Positions 30,782 to 39,680 of a DNA stretch of 47,355 nt are shown piece by piece; within the stretch, counting starts at the first letter, position 1, and every line of letters begins with the position of its first letter. Origin of the DNA: Oscillospiraceae bacterium (lineage in GTDB: Bacteria; Bacillota; Clostridia; Oscillospirales; Oscillospiraceae); assembly GCA_015068025.1 (NCBI GenBank), contig SVLH01000013.1, forward strand, positions 1-47,355. Reading direction: 5' to 3'. Made by a program: the position numbers and the translations under genes. The notes beneath the pieces were generated by a model. That model was not told where the DNA came from. It made no database searches and saw only the letters and a list, made by a program, of their open reading frames with translations.

Positions 30782-32988
30782 CGCTTCAGGACCAGTGGGA
30801 ACTGCTGGAAAAAACCATACGAGGCTATAACCCCACCGCGGATTTTGCACAGATCCGCGCCGCTTTCGAGCTGGCCGAACGCGCCCATGAGGGACAAAAG
30901 CGCAAAAGCGGCGAACCCTATATTACCCACCCCGTGTCCGTGGCGCAGATCGTAGCCGAGCAGCGACTGGACTCCGAGTCCATCATTGCTGCCCTGCTCC
31001 ACGATGTCATTGAGGATACCCCCGTCACCCACGAGGAGGTGGCGAAGCAGTTTTCCCCCACGGTGGCCGATCTGGTGGAGGGCGTCAGCAAGCTGACCCG
31101 CATCCAGTACGCCTCCAAGGAAGACGAGCAGATGGAGAACCTGCGGAAGATGCTCATTGCCATGAGTAAGGACATCCGCGTGATCCTCGTCAAGATCTCC
31201 GACCGGCTGCACAATATGCGCACCATGGAGTATCAGTCCCCGGAAAAGCAGAAGCTGAAATCCATGGAGACCATGGAAATTTACGCCCCCATCGCCCACC
31301 GTATGGGCATGCAGCGCGCCAAGTGGGAACTGGAGGACCTATCTCTGAAATATCTGGATCCCGTGGGCTATACGGAGATCGTGTCCCGGCTGGAATCCAA
31401 GAGCCACGAATACGAAGCTTTCATGAATCGCACCCAGATCCAGATCGATGACCGCCTGAACGAACTGAACATCCCCCACATCGTCTACGGCCGCATGAAG
31501 CACCCCTACTCTATCTACCGCAAGATGTTTAACCAGAACAAGGGGCTGGATGAGATCCTGGACCTGTTCGCCTTCCGCGTCATCGTGGACGGCGTGGGCG
31601 ACTGTTATAACGTGCTGGGCGTGATCCACGACCTCTACAAGCCCATTCTGGGCCGCTTCAAGGACTATATCGGCACCCCAAAGCCCAACGGATACCAGTC
31701 TCTCCACACCAGCGTCATCGGCCCGGACGGCCTGCCCTTTGAGGTGCAGATCCGCACCCGGGAGATGCACGAGATCGCCGAGTACGGCATCGCCGCCCAC
31801 TGGAAATACAAGCAGAACGGTCAGGGCGAGGGCTCGGAAGGCCGCTACGAGTGGGTGCGCCGCCTGCTGGAAAATCAGGAGGGCGCCGACGCCGAGGAGT
31901 ATATCCACTCCCTGAAGATCGATATGTTCGCCGACGAGGTGTTCGTATTCACCCCCAACGGCGACGTGCAGAACCTGCCCGCCGGTGCCACCCCCATCGA
32001 CTTTGCCTACGCCATCCATTCCGCCGTGGGCAACCGTATGGTGGGCGCCAAGGTCAATAACCGCATCGTCACGCTGGACTATGCGCTGAAAAACGGCGAC
32101 ATTGTGGAGATCCTGACCGCCAAGAACGCCAAGGGCCCCAGCCGTGACTGGATGAAGATCGCCAAGTCCAGCGAGGCGCGAAGCAAGATCCGTCAGTGGT
32201 TCAAGAAGGAGCGGAAAGAGGAAAACATCGGCAACGGCCGCGCTGCCTTTGAGTCCGAACTGAAGCACATGGGCTTGACGCTGAAGGACGTCACCGCCCC
32301 CGAGGTGCTCAACGCCGTGCTGAAAAAGATGCCCTACGGCTCTCTGGAGGAAATGTACGCCGCCATCGGTTACGGCGGTTTCACCGCCCAGAAGGCCGTC
32401 AGCCGGATCCAGGGCGAGCTGCAGCGGCTGAACCGCAGCCAGCAGACGGAACAGCAGCTGCTCGACGCCGCCGAGAACAAGACCAAAGAGGAGACGGCCT
32501 CCGCCCCTGTCCAGAAGCGCGTCAAGAGCGAGCAGGGCATCATCGTGGAGGGACTGGACAACTGTCTGGTGAAGTTCTCCAAGTGCTGCACCCCCGTCCC
32601 CGGCGACAAGATCATCGGCTTTATCACCCGCGGCTACGGCGTGTCCGTCCATCGCTGTGACTGTCCCAACGCCTCGGAGGAAAAGCGCTCCCGGCCTGGC
32701 CAGGAAGGCCGCTGGATCAACGTTTCCTGGGGTACGGACACCAACGACAACTATCCCACGCTGCTGGAGGCGGTGTGCAAGGATCGCAGCAACCTGCTGC
32801 TGGACATCTCTGCCGCCCTCTCCTCCACCAACACCTACGTGCTGGGCATCAATACCCGCAACACCGAGGACGGCTACGCCGTCTGCCGGCTGGAGATCCG
32901 CGTGAAGGACGAACAGCAGCTCCAGACCCTGATGAACAAGCTGCACCAGATCTCCGGCGTGTTGAGCGTTTCCCGCCCGGCGGGATAA
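30778..32988 (+). CDS. relA: Bifunctional (p)ppGpp synthetase/hydrolase
   Basis: A 736-residue Rel protein controlling the stringent response. The hydrolase HD domain is intact (H51 in T-H-P-V-S-V-A, H75-D76 in L-L-H-D-V-I-E-D), so it can both make and degrade the alarmone. The synthetase domain carries F-K-D-Y-I-G-T-P-K-P-N-G-Y-Q-S-L-H-T and E-V-Q-I-R-T. Then come TGS (V-F-V-F-T-P-N-G-D-V), a helical region, the conserved-cysteine part (S-K-C-C-T-P-V-P-G-D) and a C-terminal ACT domain. GTG start inside the recJ stop (GTGA overlap), with GAGGTG upstream. The recJ-rel order is common in clostridia. Confidence 0.96.
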   Translation: MTLQDQWELLEKTIRGYNPTADFAQIRAAFELAERAHEGQKRKSGEPYITHPVSVAQIVAEQRLDSESIIAALLHDVIEDTPVTHEEVAKQFSPTVADLVEGVSKLTRIQYASKEDEQMENLRKMLIAMSKDIRVILVKISDRLHNMRTMEYQSPEKQKLKSMETMEIYAPIAHRMGMQRAKWELEDLSLKYLDPVGYTEIVSRLESKSHEYEAFMNRTQIQIDDRLNELNIPHIVYGRMKHPYSIYRKMFNQNKGLDEILDLFAFRVIVDGVGDCYNVLGVIHDLYKPILGRFKDYIGTPKPNGYQSLHTSVIGPDGLPFEVQIRTREMHEIAEYGIAAHWKYKQNGQGEGSEGRYEWVRRLLENQEGADAEEYIHSLKIDMFADEVFVFTPNGDVQNLPAGATPIDFAYAIHSAVGNRMVGAKVNNRIVTLDYALKNGDIVEILTAKNAKGPSRDWMKIAKSSEARSKIRQWFKKERKEENIGNGRAAFESELKHMGLTLKDVTAPEVLNAVLKKMPYGSLEEMYAAIGYGGFTAQKAVSRIQGELQRLNRSQQTEQQLLDAAENKTKEETASAPVQKRVKSEQGIIVEGLDNCLVKFSKCCTPVPGDKIIGFITRGYGVSVHRCDCPNASEEKRSRPGQEGRWINVSWGTDTNDNYPTLLEAVCKDRSNLLLDISAALSSTNTYVLGINTRNTEDGYAVCRLEIRVKDEQQLQTLMNKLHQISGVLSVSRPAG

Positions 32989-33173
32989 CTTAAAGAGGGG
33001 ATTACATCCCCCCTTTAGATTCCCCCCACCAGTGACATCGGTCACTGGTGAACGCCGCCCAAGGCGGCTGGGTTGGGGGATTTTCGCCACGCACATGTCG
33101 CGGCGAAAATGATTGGAAAACATTCGCCTGGCGGCGAATTGAGCCTTTTTGCGAAAAAGAAAGGAATTTTACG
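32989..33173. other. Hairpin-dense gap between relA and dtd
   Basis: Within 185 bp there are a CCCC-type stem at 32992-33018, CACCAGTGAC/GTCACTGGTG around ATCG (33027-33050), ATTTTCGCC/GGCGAAAAT (33080-33110), ATTCGCC/GGCGAAT around TGGC (33122-33139) and TTTTT/AAAAA around GCG (33146-33158). No single stem has the T-tract of a classical terminator, apart from the weak last one. An in-frame extension of dtd into this gap lacks an SD site. Confidence 0.65.
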
Positions 33174-33614
33174 ATGCGCGCTGTGGTTACCCGCGTGAAA
33201 AGTGCCTCCGTCACCATTGACGGCCGCGTCAACGGAAAAATCGGAACGGGCTTTCTCGTTCTGCTGGGCGTCGGACCCAACGACACGGAGGAAGTCGCCG
33301 TAAAACTGGCGGAGAAGATCTGCAACCTCCGTGTGTTCGAGGACGAAAACGGAAAAATGAACCGCAGCCTGGAACAGGCGGGCGGCAGTGTGCTGGTGGT
33401 TTCCCAGTTCACCCTGTATGCGGACACCTCCTCCCGCCGCCCCGGCTTTTCCGGCGCGGCCAAGCCGGATCTGGCCATCCCTCTGTATGAGAAATTCATG
33501 CAGCACTGCCGCGACCGTGGCTTTGCCGTGGAACACGGCGAGTTCGGCGCGGAGATGCAGGTGGAATCCTGCAACGACGGGCCTGTGACCATCCTGTTCG
33601 ATACGGACAAGTAA
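33174..33614 (+). CDS. dtd: D-aminoacyl-tRNA deacylase
   Basis: A 146-residue proofreading enzyme that removes D-amino acids (and Gly from tRNA-Ala) mischarged on t[16 protein letters not shown] at the start and the signature [16 protein letters not shown] in the middle are diagnostic; the Gly-cisPro equivalent lies near N-D-G-P-V-T. The length is normal. AAGGAAT lies before the ATG at 33174. It opens a run of tightly spaced genes (9-nt gap to the MBL gene), so it is probably the first gene of an operon reaching to the purine phosphorylase. Confidence 0.96.
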   Translation: MRAVVTRVKSASVTIDGRVNGKIGTGFLVLLGVGPNDTEEVAVKLAEKICNLRVFEDENGKMNRSLEQAGGSVLVVSQFTLYADTSSRRPGFSGAAKPDLAIPLYEKFMQHCRDRGFAVEHGEFGAEMQVESCNDGPVTILFDTDK

Positions 33615-33623
33615 GGAGCGCCT

Positions 33624-34241
33624 ATGGAGATCAAGATTTTGCAGGTCGGCCCCATCGGTACCAACTGCTACATTCTTTGTGACGAAACGGAAAAGAAGTG
33701 CGCGGTGGTCGACCCCGGCGGCGACGCCCGGCACATCCTTGCTGCGGTGGAGCGCACCGGCTGCGCGCCCTGCGCCGTCTTTCTTACCCACGGACACTAC
33801 GACCACACCGGTGCTGCGGCGGAGCTTTCCGATGCGTGGCCCGGCGTGCCGGTGTATCTGAACCGGCGGGATCGGTATGAGGGTGATGCGTATTTGCAGC
33901 AGCTCTTTCCTGCCATTCCCGGCGCACAGGATTACGACGAGGGCGACGAGATCGCCGTGGGCAGTCTGACGATCCGTGTGCTGTCCACCCCCGGCCACTC
34001 CGAGGGCAGCGTGACCCTGCGCTGCGGCGATGTGCTGTTTTGCGGCGACACCCTTTTTGCCGGCTCCATGGGGCGCACCGATTTCCCCGGCGGCTCCATG
34101 AAGAAGATCATGGACTCTCTGCGCCGTCTGGGCGGATTGGAGGGTGACCTGCAGGTGCTGCCCGGCCACATGGAGACATCCTCTCTGGATGCGGAGCGCC
34201 GCAGAAACCCCTATCTGATCGAAGCCATGCGTGGCCAGTGA
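33624..34241 (+). CDS. Metallo-beta-lactamase-fold hydrolase, glyoxalase II-like
   Basis: A 205-residue soluble MBL-fold enzyme. All metal ligands are present: T-H-G-H-Y-D-H near 56-62, the His in T-P-G-H-S-E-G-S, the bridging Asp in C-G-D-T-L-F, and the C-terminal His in L-P-G-H-M. The start Q-V-G-P-I-G-T-N-C-Y matches the YcbL/GloB-like group that hydrolyses thioesters such as S-lactoylglutathione analogues. The true substrate is unknown, since clostridia lack glutathione. Spacing of 9 nt on both sides (dtd and hemZ) puts it in the same operon. Confidence 0.9.
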   Translation: MEIKILQVGPIGTNCYILCDETEKKCAVVDPGGDARHILAAVERTGCAPCAVFLTHGHYDHTGAAAELSDAWPGVPVYLNRRDRYEGDAYLQQLFPAIPGAQDYDEGDEIAVGSLTIRVLSTPGHSEGSVTLRCGDVLFCGDTLFAGSMGRTDFPGGSMKKIMDSLRRLGGLEGDLQVLPGHMETSSLDAERRRNPYLIEAMRGQ

Positions 34242-34250
34242 GGAAAGTTT

Positions 34251-35720
34251 ATGAAACTGGTATTAAACGGACATGACGAGCGGTATATTGTGGAACAGAG
34301 CCTGATGAATCTGTTCCCCGGCGAAAAGCCCGTCTATGAGCCGATCCTGCCCGGAGACGACAGCTGGGCCGTGGTCTCCCTGCGGGAGGAGGCGGATCGC
34401 TGTCATGTGACGGTGGAGCTGTCCTTTCAGGGCAGAACCGCGCCTTACAGCTGCGGCGCGCCTCTGACAGGCACCGATTTTGAAAAAGAGGGTCAGCGGC
34501 GCCATACCATCGCCCGCTGCTTCTTCCTTGCTGCCCGTGCGGCAACCGGCGTGACGCCCCCCTGGGGCATGCTCACCGGCGTCCGACCGGATAAGCCTGT
34601 GACATGGGCGCTGGCGGAGGGGAAAACGGCGGAGCAGGCTCGCGCTATGCTGGAAAATGACTATTTTGTGTCTCCCTCCCGCGCAACACTGGCGCTGGAG
34701 ACCGGCTCTGCGGCGCTGACCGCCGCCCGGAAGCTGGGCGAAAAGGACATTGCCGTCTATGTGGGCATCCCCTTCTGCCCTACCCGCTGCTCCTACTGCT
34801 CCTTTGTCAGCCACAGCGTGGAGCGCAGCTTCGCCCTGGTGCCGCCCTATGTGGACGCTCTGGTGGAGGAGATCCGCGCCGGCGGCGAAATGGCTTGCCG
34901 TGAGGGGCTGCGTGTCCGTGCCTTCTACATGGGCGGCGGCACGCCCACCACATTGACGGCCCAGCAGATGGACCGTGTGCTGACGGCCTTTGAGGAGTCC
35001 TTTGACATCCTTCCCTGTGAGGAGATCACCGTGGAGGCCGGACGTCCGGACACCATCACCGCCGAAAAACTGGCCGTGCTGAAAAGCCACGGCGTCACCC
35101 GCGTCAGCGTGAATCCCCAGACCATGGAGGATCATGTGCTGCGTGCCATCGGCCGCTGCCACACCGCCGGGGACATCGAGCGAGCCATGGAGCTGGTGGC
35201 GGCCTACGGCTTCCCCCACGTGAACATGGATCTGATTGCGGGTCTGCCCGAGGATTCGCCGGAGGGCTTCCGCCGCTCGCTGGATCGCTGTCTGGCCTTC
35301 GGCACGGACAATGTCACCGTGCATACCCTTGCCCTGAAACGGGGCAGCCGCATCCTGACGGAGGGGCTTTCCATCCCCGACGGCGCCGCCGTGGCGGAGA
35401 TGCTGGACTATGCCGAGCCGGTGCTGCGCCGTACCGGCTACGCGCCCTATTACCTCTATCGCCAGAAGCAGATGTCCGGCAGTTTTGAGAACATCGGCTG
35501 GTGCAAAACCGGCGCGGAGTGCTGGTATAACATCTATATCATGTCGGAGCTTTGCTCCATCCTCTCCTTCGGCGCAGGCGGCTCCACCAAGATGGTGGAG
35601 CCGGGCACCAACCGCATCGAGCGGGTGTTCAACCTGAAATATCCCAAGGAATATACCGAGCGGCCGGAGAAATGTCTGGAAAATCAGGCCGCCTTCGCTG
35701 CTTTTTATCAGAACCTGTAA
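34251..35720 (+). CDS. hemZ: HemZ-like radical SAM coproporphyrinogen dehydrogenase family protein
   Basis: A 489-residue protein. Residues 1-165 are the N-terminal extension typical of HemZ, with W-G-M-L-T-G-V-R-P near 105-113. The radical SAM core starts with C176-x3-C180-x2-C183, the 4Fe-4S and SAM site, and continues with M-G-G-G-T-P-T and H-V-N-M-D-L-I-A-G-L-P. The C-terminal part holds Y-Y-L-Y-R-Q-K. HemZ was named as an oxygen-independent coproporphyrinogen III oxidase, but many HemN-like proteins do other things, and no other heme genes are nearby, so the true reaction is open. The ATG follows the MBL gene by 9 nt with GAGGAAAG upstream. Confidence 0.9.
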   Translation: MKLVLNGHDERYIVEQSLMNLFPGEKPVYEPILPGDDSWAVVSLREEADRCHVTVELSFQGRTAPYSCGAPLTGTDFEKEGQRRHTIARCFFLAARAATGVTPPWGMLTGVRPDKPVTWALAEGKTAEQARAMLENDYFVSPSRATLALETGSAALTAARKLGEKDIAVYVGIPFCPTRCSYCSFVSHSVERSFALVPPYVDALVEEIRAGGEMACREGLRVRAFYMGGGTPTTLTAQQMDRVLTAFEESFDILPCEEITVEAGRPDTITAEKLAVLKSHGVTRVSVNPQTMEDHVLRAIGRCHTAGDIERAMELVAAYGFPHVNMDLIAGLPEDSPEGFRRSLDRCLAFGTDNVTVHTLALKRGSRILTEGLSIPDGAAVAEMLDYAEPVLRRTGYAPYYLYRQKQMSGSFENIGWCKTGAECWYNIYIMSELCSILSFGAGGSTKMVEPGTNRIERVFNLKYPKEYTERPEKCLENQAAFAAFYQNL

Positions 35721-35747
35721 ACCACCCAACAGAAAGGAGCCGACCAT

Positions 35748-36683
35748 ATGCCGTACTCTCTTACACAACTGAACGCAGCCGTCCGCACAGACCCCAGAGC
35801 CTTTGTGGAGGAATGTGACGCCGCCTACGCCAAAAAAGTGCAGGCAGCGGCGGAAAAGATCGCGGAGCATCGCGGAGAGTCCCGCATCATCCTGCTCTCC
35901 GGCCCGTCCGGCTCCGGAAAGACCACCACGGCGCTGAAGATCGAGGAACAGCTGGAAAAAATGGGCATCGAGACCCACGCCGTGGCCATGGACAACTATT
36001 TCAACACCATTGACCCCGAAACGGCACCCCGCAACCGGGAGGGAGAGATCGACTACGAGTCTCCCTTCTGTCTGGACGTGGATCTGCTCAACCGGCATTT
36101 TGCCATGCTGGACCGGGGCGAGACCATCCATGTGCCCAAGTACGAGTTTGCCCGGCAGATGCGCTCCAACATTCTCTCCCAGCCCCTGCATCTGGGTGAA
36201 AACGAGCTGGCCATTTTCGAGGGCATCCATGCCCTGAACGACATCATCGTGGGCAAGAATCCCCACGCGTTCAAGCTGTATATCGCCGCCCGCAGCAATC
36301 TGGTGGATGACGACGGCAAGGTCGTGTTTGAACACTCCTGGCTGCGCCTGTGCCGCCGCATCGTGCGCGACAATCTGTTCCGCGGCAGCGACGCTGCCGC
36401 CACGCTGAAGATGTGGCCCAATGTCCGCCGCGGCGAGAAGCTGTACATTTCTCCCTACAAGGAGAATGCTCACATCATGTTCGATTCCTCTCTGGCCTTT
36501 GAGTTTGCTGTCATCAAACCCCTTGTGCTGCCTCTGCTGGAGCAGATCCCCACCGGAAAGTACGCGGTGGTGGACGATATGCTGCGCGGTTTCGAGAAGA
36601 TCGAGGCGCTGGACGAAAGCTATGTGGCGCCGGACTCTCTGGCAAGAGAGTTCATCGGTGGCAGCACCTACGACAACCATTGA
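35748..36683 (+). CDS. Uridine-kinase-like nucleoside kinase
   Basis: A 311-residue P-loop kinase. A helical lead of about 45 residues is followed by Walker A S-G-P-S-G-S-G-K-T-T (51-60), A-M-D-N-Y-F near 79-84, and Y-E-S-P-x-C-L-D-V-D-L-L, which matches uridine kinase (x-F-D-x-D-L-L). I-F-E-G-I-H-A-L-N is the Walker B-like strand. R-I-V-R-D and R-G-E-K-L-Y-I-x-P-Y close the lid region. Bacteria often carry such a second URK-like protein beside the true udk; the TGS-fused version is different. Substrate unproven, likely uridine/cytidine. AAAGGAG precedes the ATG, 27 nt after hemZ. Confidence 0.87.
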   Translation: MPYSLTQLNAAVRTDPRAFVEECDAAYAKKVQAAAEKIAEHRGESRIILLSGPSGSGKTTTALKIEEQLEKMGIETHAVAMDNYFNTIDPETAPRNREGEIDYESPFCLDVDLLNRHFAMLDRGETIHVPKYEFARQMRSNILSQPLHLGENELAIFEGIHALNDIIVGKNPHAFKLYIAARSNLVDDDGKVVFEHSWLRLCRRIVRDNLFRGSDAAATLKMWPNVRRGEKLYISPYKENAHIMFDSSLAFEFAVIKPLVLPLLEQIPTGKYAVVDDMLRGFEKIEALDESYVAPDSLAREFIGGSTYDNH

Positions 36684-36705
36684 GACGGATACCGGGAGGA
36701 TGCGT

Positions 36706-37098
36706 ATGAACGAAAAAATGAACGACCTGCTGGAACAGGTGCGGCGCGGCGCCGTGCGCGCCGGCGATGCGGCCGCTGATGCGGCATACGGCGTTGGGAA
36801 AATGGCCGGTGAGCTGCTGAGCGTGGCGAAGCTGAATGTCCGCATCATGGATCAGAAGGCCGCCGTGAATCTGGCGATGCGCCAACTGGGTGAGCTGCTC
36901 TACGCCACCCATACCGGAGATCCCACCGAATCCGAGGTGCTGCAGGCAAAACTGGAGGAGATCGATGCCCTGAAGGCGGAGATCGCCGCCCTGGAGGCGC
37001 AGATCCGCAAGGAAAAGGGTGCACAGACCTGCGGCGTCTGCGGTGCCGCGATCCGGAAGGACGACGCCTTCTGTCGGAAGTGCGGAGGAAAACTGTGA
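36706..37098 (+). CDS. Coiled-coil protein with C-terminal zinc ribbon
   Basis: A 130-residue protein. The N-terminal two thirds is helical with little charge bias; a coiled coil follows (L-E-E-I-D-A-L-K-A-E-I-A-A-L-E-A-Q-I-R-K-E). The last 23 residues are a zinc ribbon with C-G-V-C-G and C-R-K-C-G, two C-x2-C knuckles 14 residues apart. No enzymatic motif. Such small zinc-ribbon proteins may bind nucleic acid or other proteins; the function is unknown. The ATG at 36706 has GGGAGG 7 nt upstream. The stop shares a base with the start of the next gene (TGATG), so it is coupled to the purine phosphorylase gene. Confidence 0.82.
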   Translation: MNEKMNDLLEQVRRGAVRAGDAAADAAYGVGKMAGELLSVAKLNVRIMDQKAAVNLAMRQLGELLYATHTGDPTESEVLQAKLEEIDALKAEIAALEAQIRKEKGAQTCGVCGAAIRKDDAFCRKCGGKL

Positions 37099-37925
37099 TG
37101 GACGGTTACCGCTTTGAACAGTATCTGGAGAGTGCGGAGGCACTGCGGCAGAAGCTGAAAGGCTTTCGCCCCCGGGTGCTGCTGATCCTCGGCTCGGGGC
37201 TGGGCGCGCTGGGCGACGAGGTGGAAGACCCCGTCTGCGTTTCCTATGAGGATGTTCCCCACATGAAGCACTCCACCGCGCCGGATCACAAGGGGCGGTT
37301 CGTGTTCGGCCGCCTGGCCGGGCAGGATGTTGCGGTGATGCAGGGTCGGCTCCACCCCTATGAGGGCTGGAGCTTTGCCGACGCGGCCTATCCCGTGCGC
37401 GTGCTACGGCTGCTGGGTGCAGAGCTGCTCTTTGTCACCAACGCCGCCGGCGCCGTCAACGAAGCGTTTTCCGTGGGCGATCTGATGCTCATCACCGACC
37501 ACATCAAATTCGCCCCCGCCAGTCCCCTGACCGGCCCCAACGCGGACGAGTTCGGCCCCCGCTTCCCCGACATGACCCATGTCTACGCCCCCCGGCTGCA
37601 AACCGTTGCCCGTGAAAGCGCCGCGGAGCTGGACATCCCCCTGCGTGAGGGCGTGTATATGTACTTCGCCGGACCCCAGTATGAGACACCGGCGGAGATC
37701 CGCGCCGCCCGCGTTCTGGGCGCCGACACCGTGGGCATGTCCACCGTGCCGGAGGTCATCACCGCCGCCCACTGCGGCATGGAGGTGCTGGGCTTCTCCC
37801 TGTGCACCAACATGGCTGCCGGCGTGCTGGACCAGCCCCTCTCCGGTGAGGAGGTCATTGCCGCGGGCGCGGCTGCCGCACCCCGCTTTGCCGCGCTGGT
37901 CAGGCGGTGTCTGGAACGGGCATAA
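37098..37925 (+). CDS. Purine nucleoside phosphorylase
   Basis: A 275-residue trimeric-type PNP that splits inosine and guanosine with phosphate. Phosphate-site G-S-G-L-G (32-36), the V-M-Q-G-R-L-H-P-Y-E-G block with its His, N-A-A-G-A-V-N, I-T-D-H-I-K-F, Y-x-G-P-x-Y-E-T-P-A-E-I-R (Glu that holds the base), and G-M-S-T-V-P-E-V are all present, as in PunA/DeoD-II. The ATG at 37098 overlaps the previous stop and has GGAGG 9 nt upstream; a GTG six codons earlier is less likely. Last gene of the dtd-to-PNP run. With the uridine-kinase-like gene it hints at nucleoside salvage. Confidence 0.94.
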   Translation: MDGYRFEQYLESAEALRQKLKGFRPRVLLILGSGLGALGDEVEDPVCVSYEDVPHMKHSTAPDHKGRFVFGRLAGQDVAVMQGRLHPYEGWSFADAAYPVRVLRLLGAELLFVTNAAGAVNEAFSVGDLMLITDHIKFAPASPLTGPNADEFGPRFPDMTHVYAPRLQTVARESAAELDIPLREGVYMYFAGPQYETPAEIRAARVLGADTVGMSTVPEVITAAHCGMEVLGFSLCTNMAAGVLDQPLSGEEVIAAGAAAAPRFAALVRRCLERA

Positions 37926-38008
37926 TCTGTCCGGACTGCCAATAGGCTTGTAACGGGCGGGGTTGTCCGCCGCTGTGCATTTCTGATGGAATTCGAGGTA
38001 AATGTTCC

Positions 38009-39622
38009 ATGTCGAAACAACCCAAAAAACAGTCCTTTCTCGGTGGCGCCGTCGTTCTGGCGGCGTCGGCGGCGGTGGTCAAGCTGATCGGCGCCGTTTA
38101 CAAGATCCCGCTGAACAACATTCTGGGCGAGGTGGGAAAAACCTATTTCCAGACCGCCTATGAGATCTACAATGTGCTGCTGACCATTTCCACCGCGGGT
38201 CTGCCGCTGGCCATCTCCAAGCTGACCAGTCAGGCGCACGCCCAAGGGCGGGAAAATGAAAAGCGCAAGATCTTCTATACCGCCATCTGGCTGTTTCTGG
38301 GGCTGGGACTCACCGGTTCGCTGCTGATGTTCTTCGGCGCGGAGCAGCTGGCGGCCTTCCAGAACAACTCCATGGCCTTCCTGCCCATCCGGGCGCTGGC
38401 CCCGGCGGTGTTCTGTGTATGTTTGCTTGCCTGCATGCGCGGCTACACGCAAGGCCAGGGCAATATGACTCCCACCGCTGTTTCCCAGGTGTTGGAAGCC
38501 CTGTGCAAGGTGGGCATCGGTCTGCCGCTGGCGTGGTATCTGCTGCGGCTGGGTCGCGGACTGGACAGCGGCGCCGCAGGCGCCATTCTGGGCGTGACTG
38601 TGGGCACGGTGCTGTCGATGTTTTTCCTGTTCTGGTACCTGCTTCGTAACCGTGACACGGAGAAATCTCTGGATGTACCGGCCAGCAGCGGTGCACTGAT
38701 GAGAAAGATCCTCGCCATCGGCGTGCCCATCACGCTGAGCAACTCCGCCATGAGCATCATCACCCTGGTGGACACCAAGATCGTGCTGGGCCGCCTGCAA
38801 AGCGGGCTGGGTCTGACGGAAGTGGCTGCCGCCGCCCTGAAGGGTCAGTACAGCTACGCCATGGACATGGTGAACATGGTGGTGGCCTTTGCCTATCCCG
38901 TCACCATGAGCCTTCTGCCGGCCGCCTCCGCCGCCTTTGCGCGGAAGGATCACGCCGGCGCGGAGCGGATCATCTCCTCCGCCTTCCGGGTCATCATCCT
39001 CCTCTCCCTCCCTGCCGGCGTGGGGCTCTCCGTGCTGGCTACGCCCATCATGCAGCTGGTGCTGCCCGCCCAGCCGGAATCTGCGCTGGCGGCAGGCCCG
39101 CATCTGCAGATTTTGGGCTTTGCCTGCATTCTCATCTTCCTGATGATTCTGACCAACGCCCTGCTGCAGACCTACGGCAAGGAGCAGATCCCCATTTTCA
39201 CCGTCATTGCCGGCGGCGTGACCAAGGTGGTTATGAACTATGTGCTGGTGGGCGACCCTGATATCAATATCCACGGCGCGCCCATCTCTACCCTGTGCTG
39301 CTACGGCGTCATTGTGGCGCTGAACCTGTTCTTCGTCTGGAAGCACTCCCCCAGAAAGCCGAAATATGTCCAGCTGTTCGCCAAACCCATTCTGGCGTCC
39401 GTGCTGATGGGCGGCACCGCGTGGGCGGTATACGGCTTTGCTAGCCGCTTCCTCTCCGGCCACAGCGCCTACGGTGCCAATGCCCTTGCCACCATGGTGG
39501 GCATCTGTGCTGGCGTGGTGGTATACGGCATTCTGGTCATCGCGCTGCGCATTTTGCGTGCGGAGGATCTCCGCAGCATGCCCAAGGGTGAAAAACTTAT
39601 TAAACTTCTGCACTTAAAGTGA
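38009..39622 (+). CDS. SpoVB/YabM-type lipid flippase (MATE-like)
   Basis: A 537-residue polytopic membrane protein with about 14 helices of the MOP/PST exporter group (SpoVB, MurJ-like, YabM). The early block V-K-L-I-G-A-V-Y-K-I-P-L, then G-x-x-G-x-x-Y-F-Q-T-A-Y-E-I-Y, is typical of SpoVB. Such proteins flip lipid-linked precursors for wall or spore cortex. Its place just before mazG, as yabM in Bacillus, supports the YabM identity, but SpoVB itself is equally similar in motif. It starts 83 nt after the PNP gene; the SD before the ATG is weak (GAGGTAAATGTTCC). Confidence 0.88.
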   Translation: MSKQPKKQSFLGGAVVLAASAAVVKLIGAVYKIPLNNILGEVGKTYFQTAYEIYNVLLTISTAGLPLAISKLTSQAHAQGRENEKRKIFYTAIWLFLGLGLTGSLLMFFGAEQLAAFQNNSMAFLPIRALAPAVFCVCLLACMRGYTQGQGNMTPTAVSQVLEALCKVGIGLPLAWYLLRLGRGLDSGAAGAILGVTVGTVLSMFFLFWYLLRNRDTEKSLDVPASSGALMRKILAIGVPITLSNSAMSIITLVDTKIVLGRLQSGLGLTEVAAAALKGQYSYAMDMVNMVVAFAYPVTMSLLPAASAAFARKDHAGAERIISSAFRVIILLSLPAGVGLSVLATPIMQLVLPAQPESALAAGPHLQILGFACILIFLMILTNALLQTYGKEQIPIFTVIAGGVTKVVMNYVLVGDPDINIHGAPISTLCCYGVIVALNLFFVWKHSPRKPKYVQLFAKPILASVLMGGTAWAVYGFASRFLSGHSAYGANALATMVGICAGVVVYGILVIALRILRAEDLRSMPKGEKLIKLLHLK

Positions 39623-39680
39623 AAAATCCAGTAATATCAAGGGTTTTCTAGCGAAAAATCCTTGCAAAGGCAGGCATTGT

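Noticed and set aside
34263-36848. An 861-codon minus-strand frame opposite hemZ and the uridine-kinase-like gene
   Set aside because: Shadow of the plus-strand genes; no SD site and no motifs.
37583-39613. Long minus-strand frame opposite the flippase gene, and similar ones opposite recJ (28,637-30,850), metG (6,010-7,410), tnaA (22,029-23,783) and gap (43,642-44,880)
   Set aside because: All lie opposite conserved genes in a frame kept open by high GC and show low-complexity His/Gly/Gln-rich sequence.
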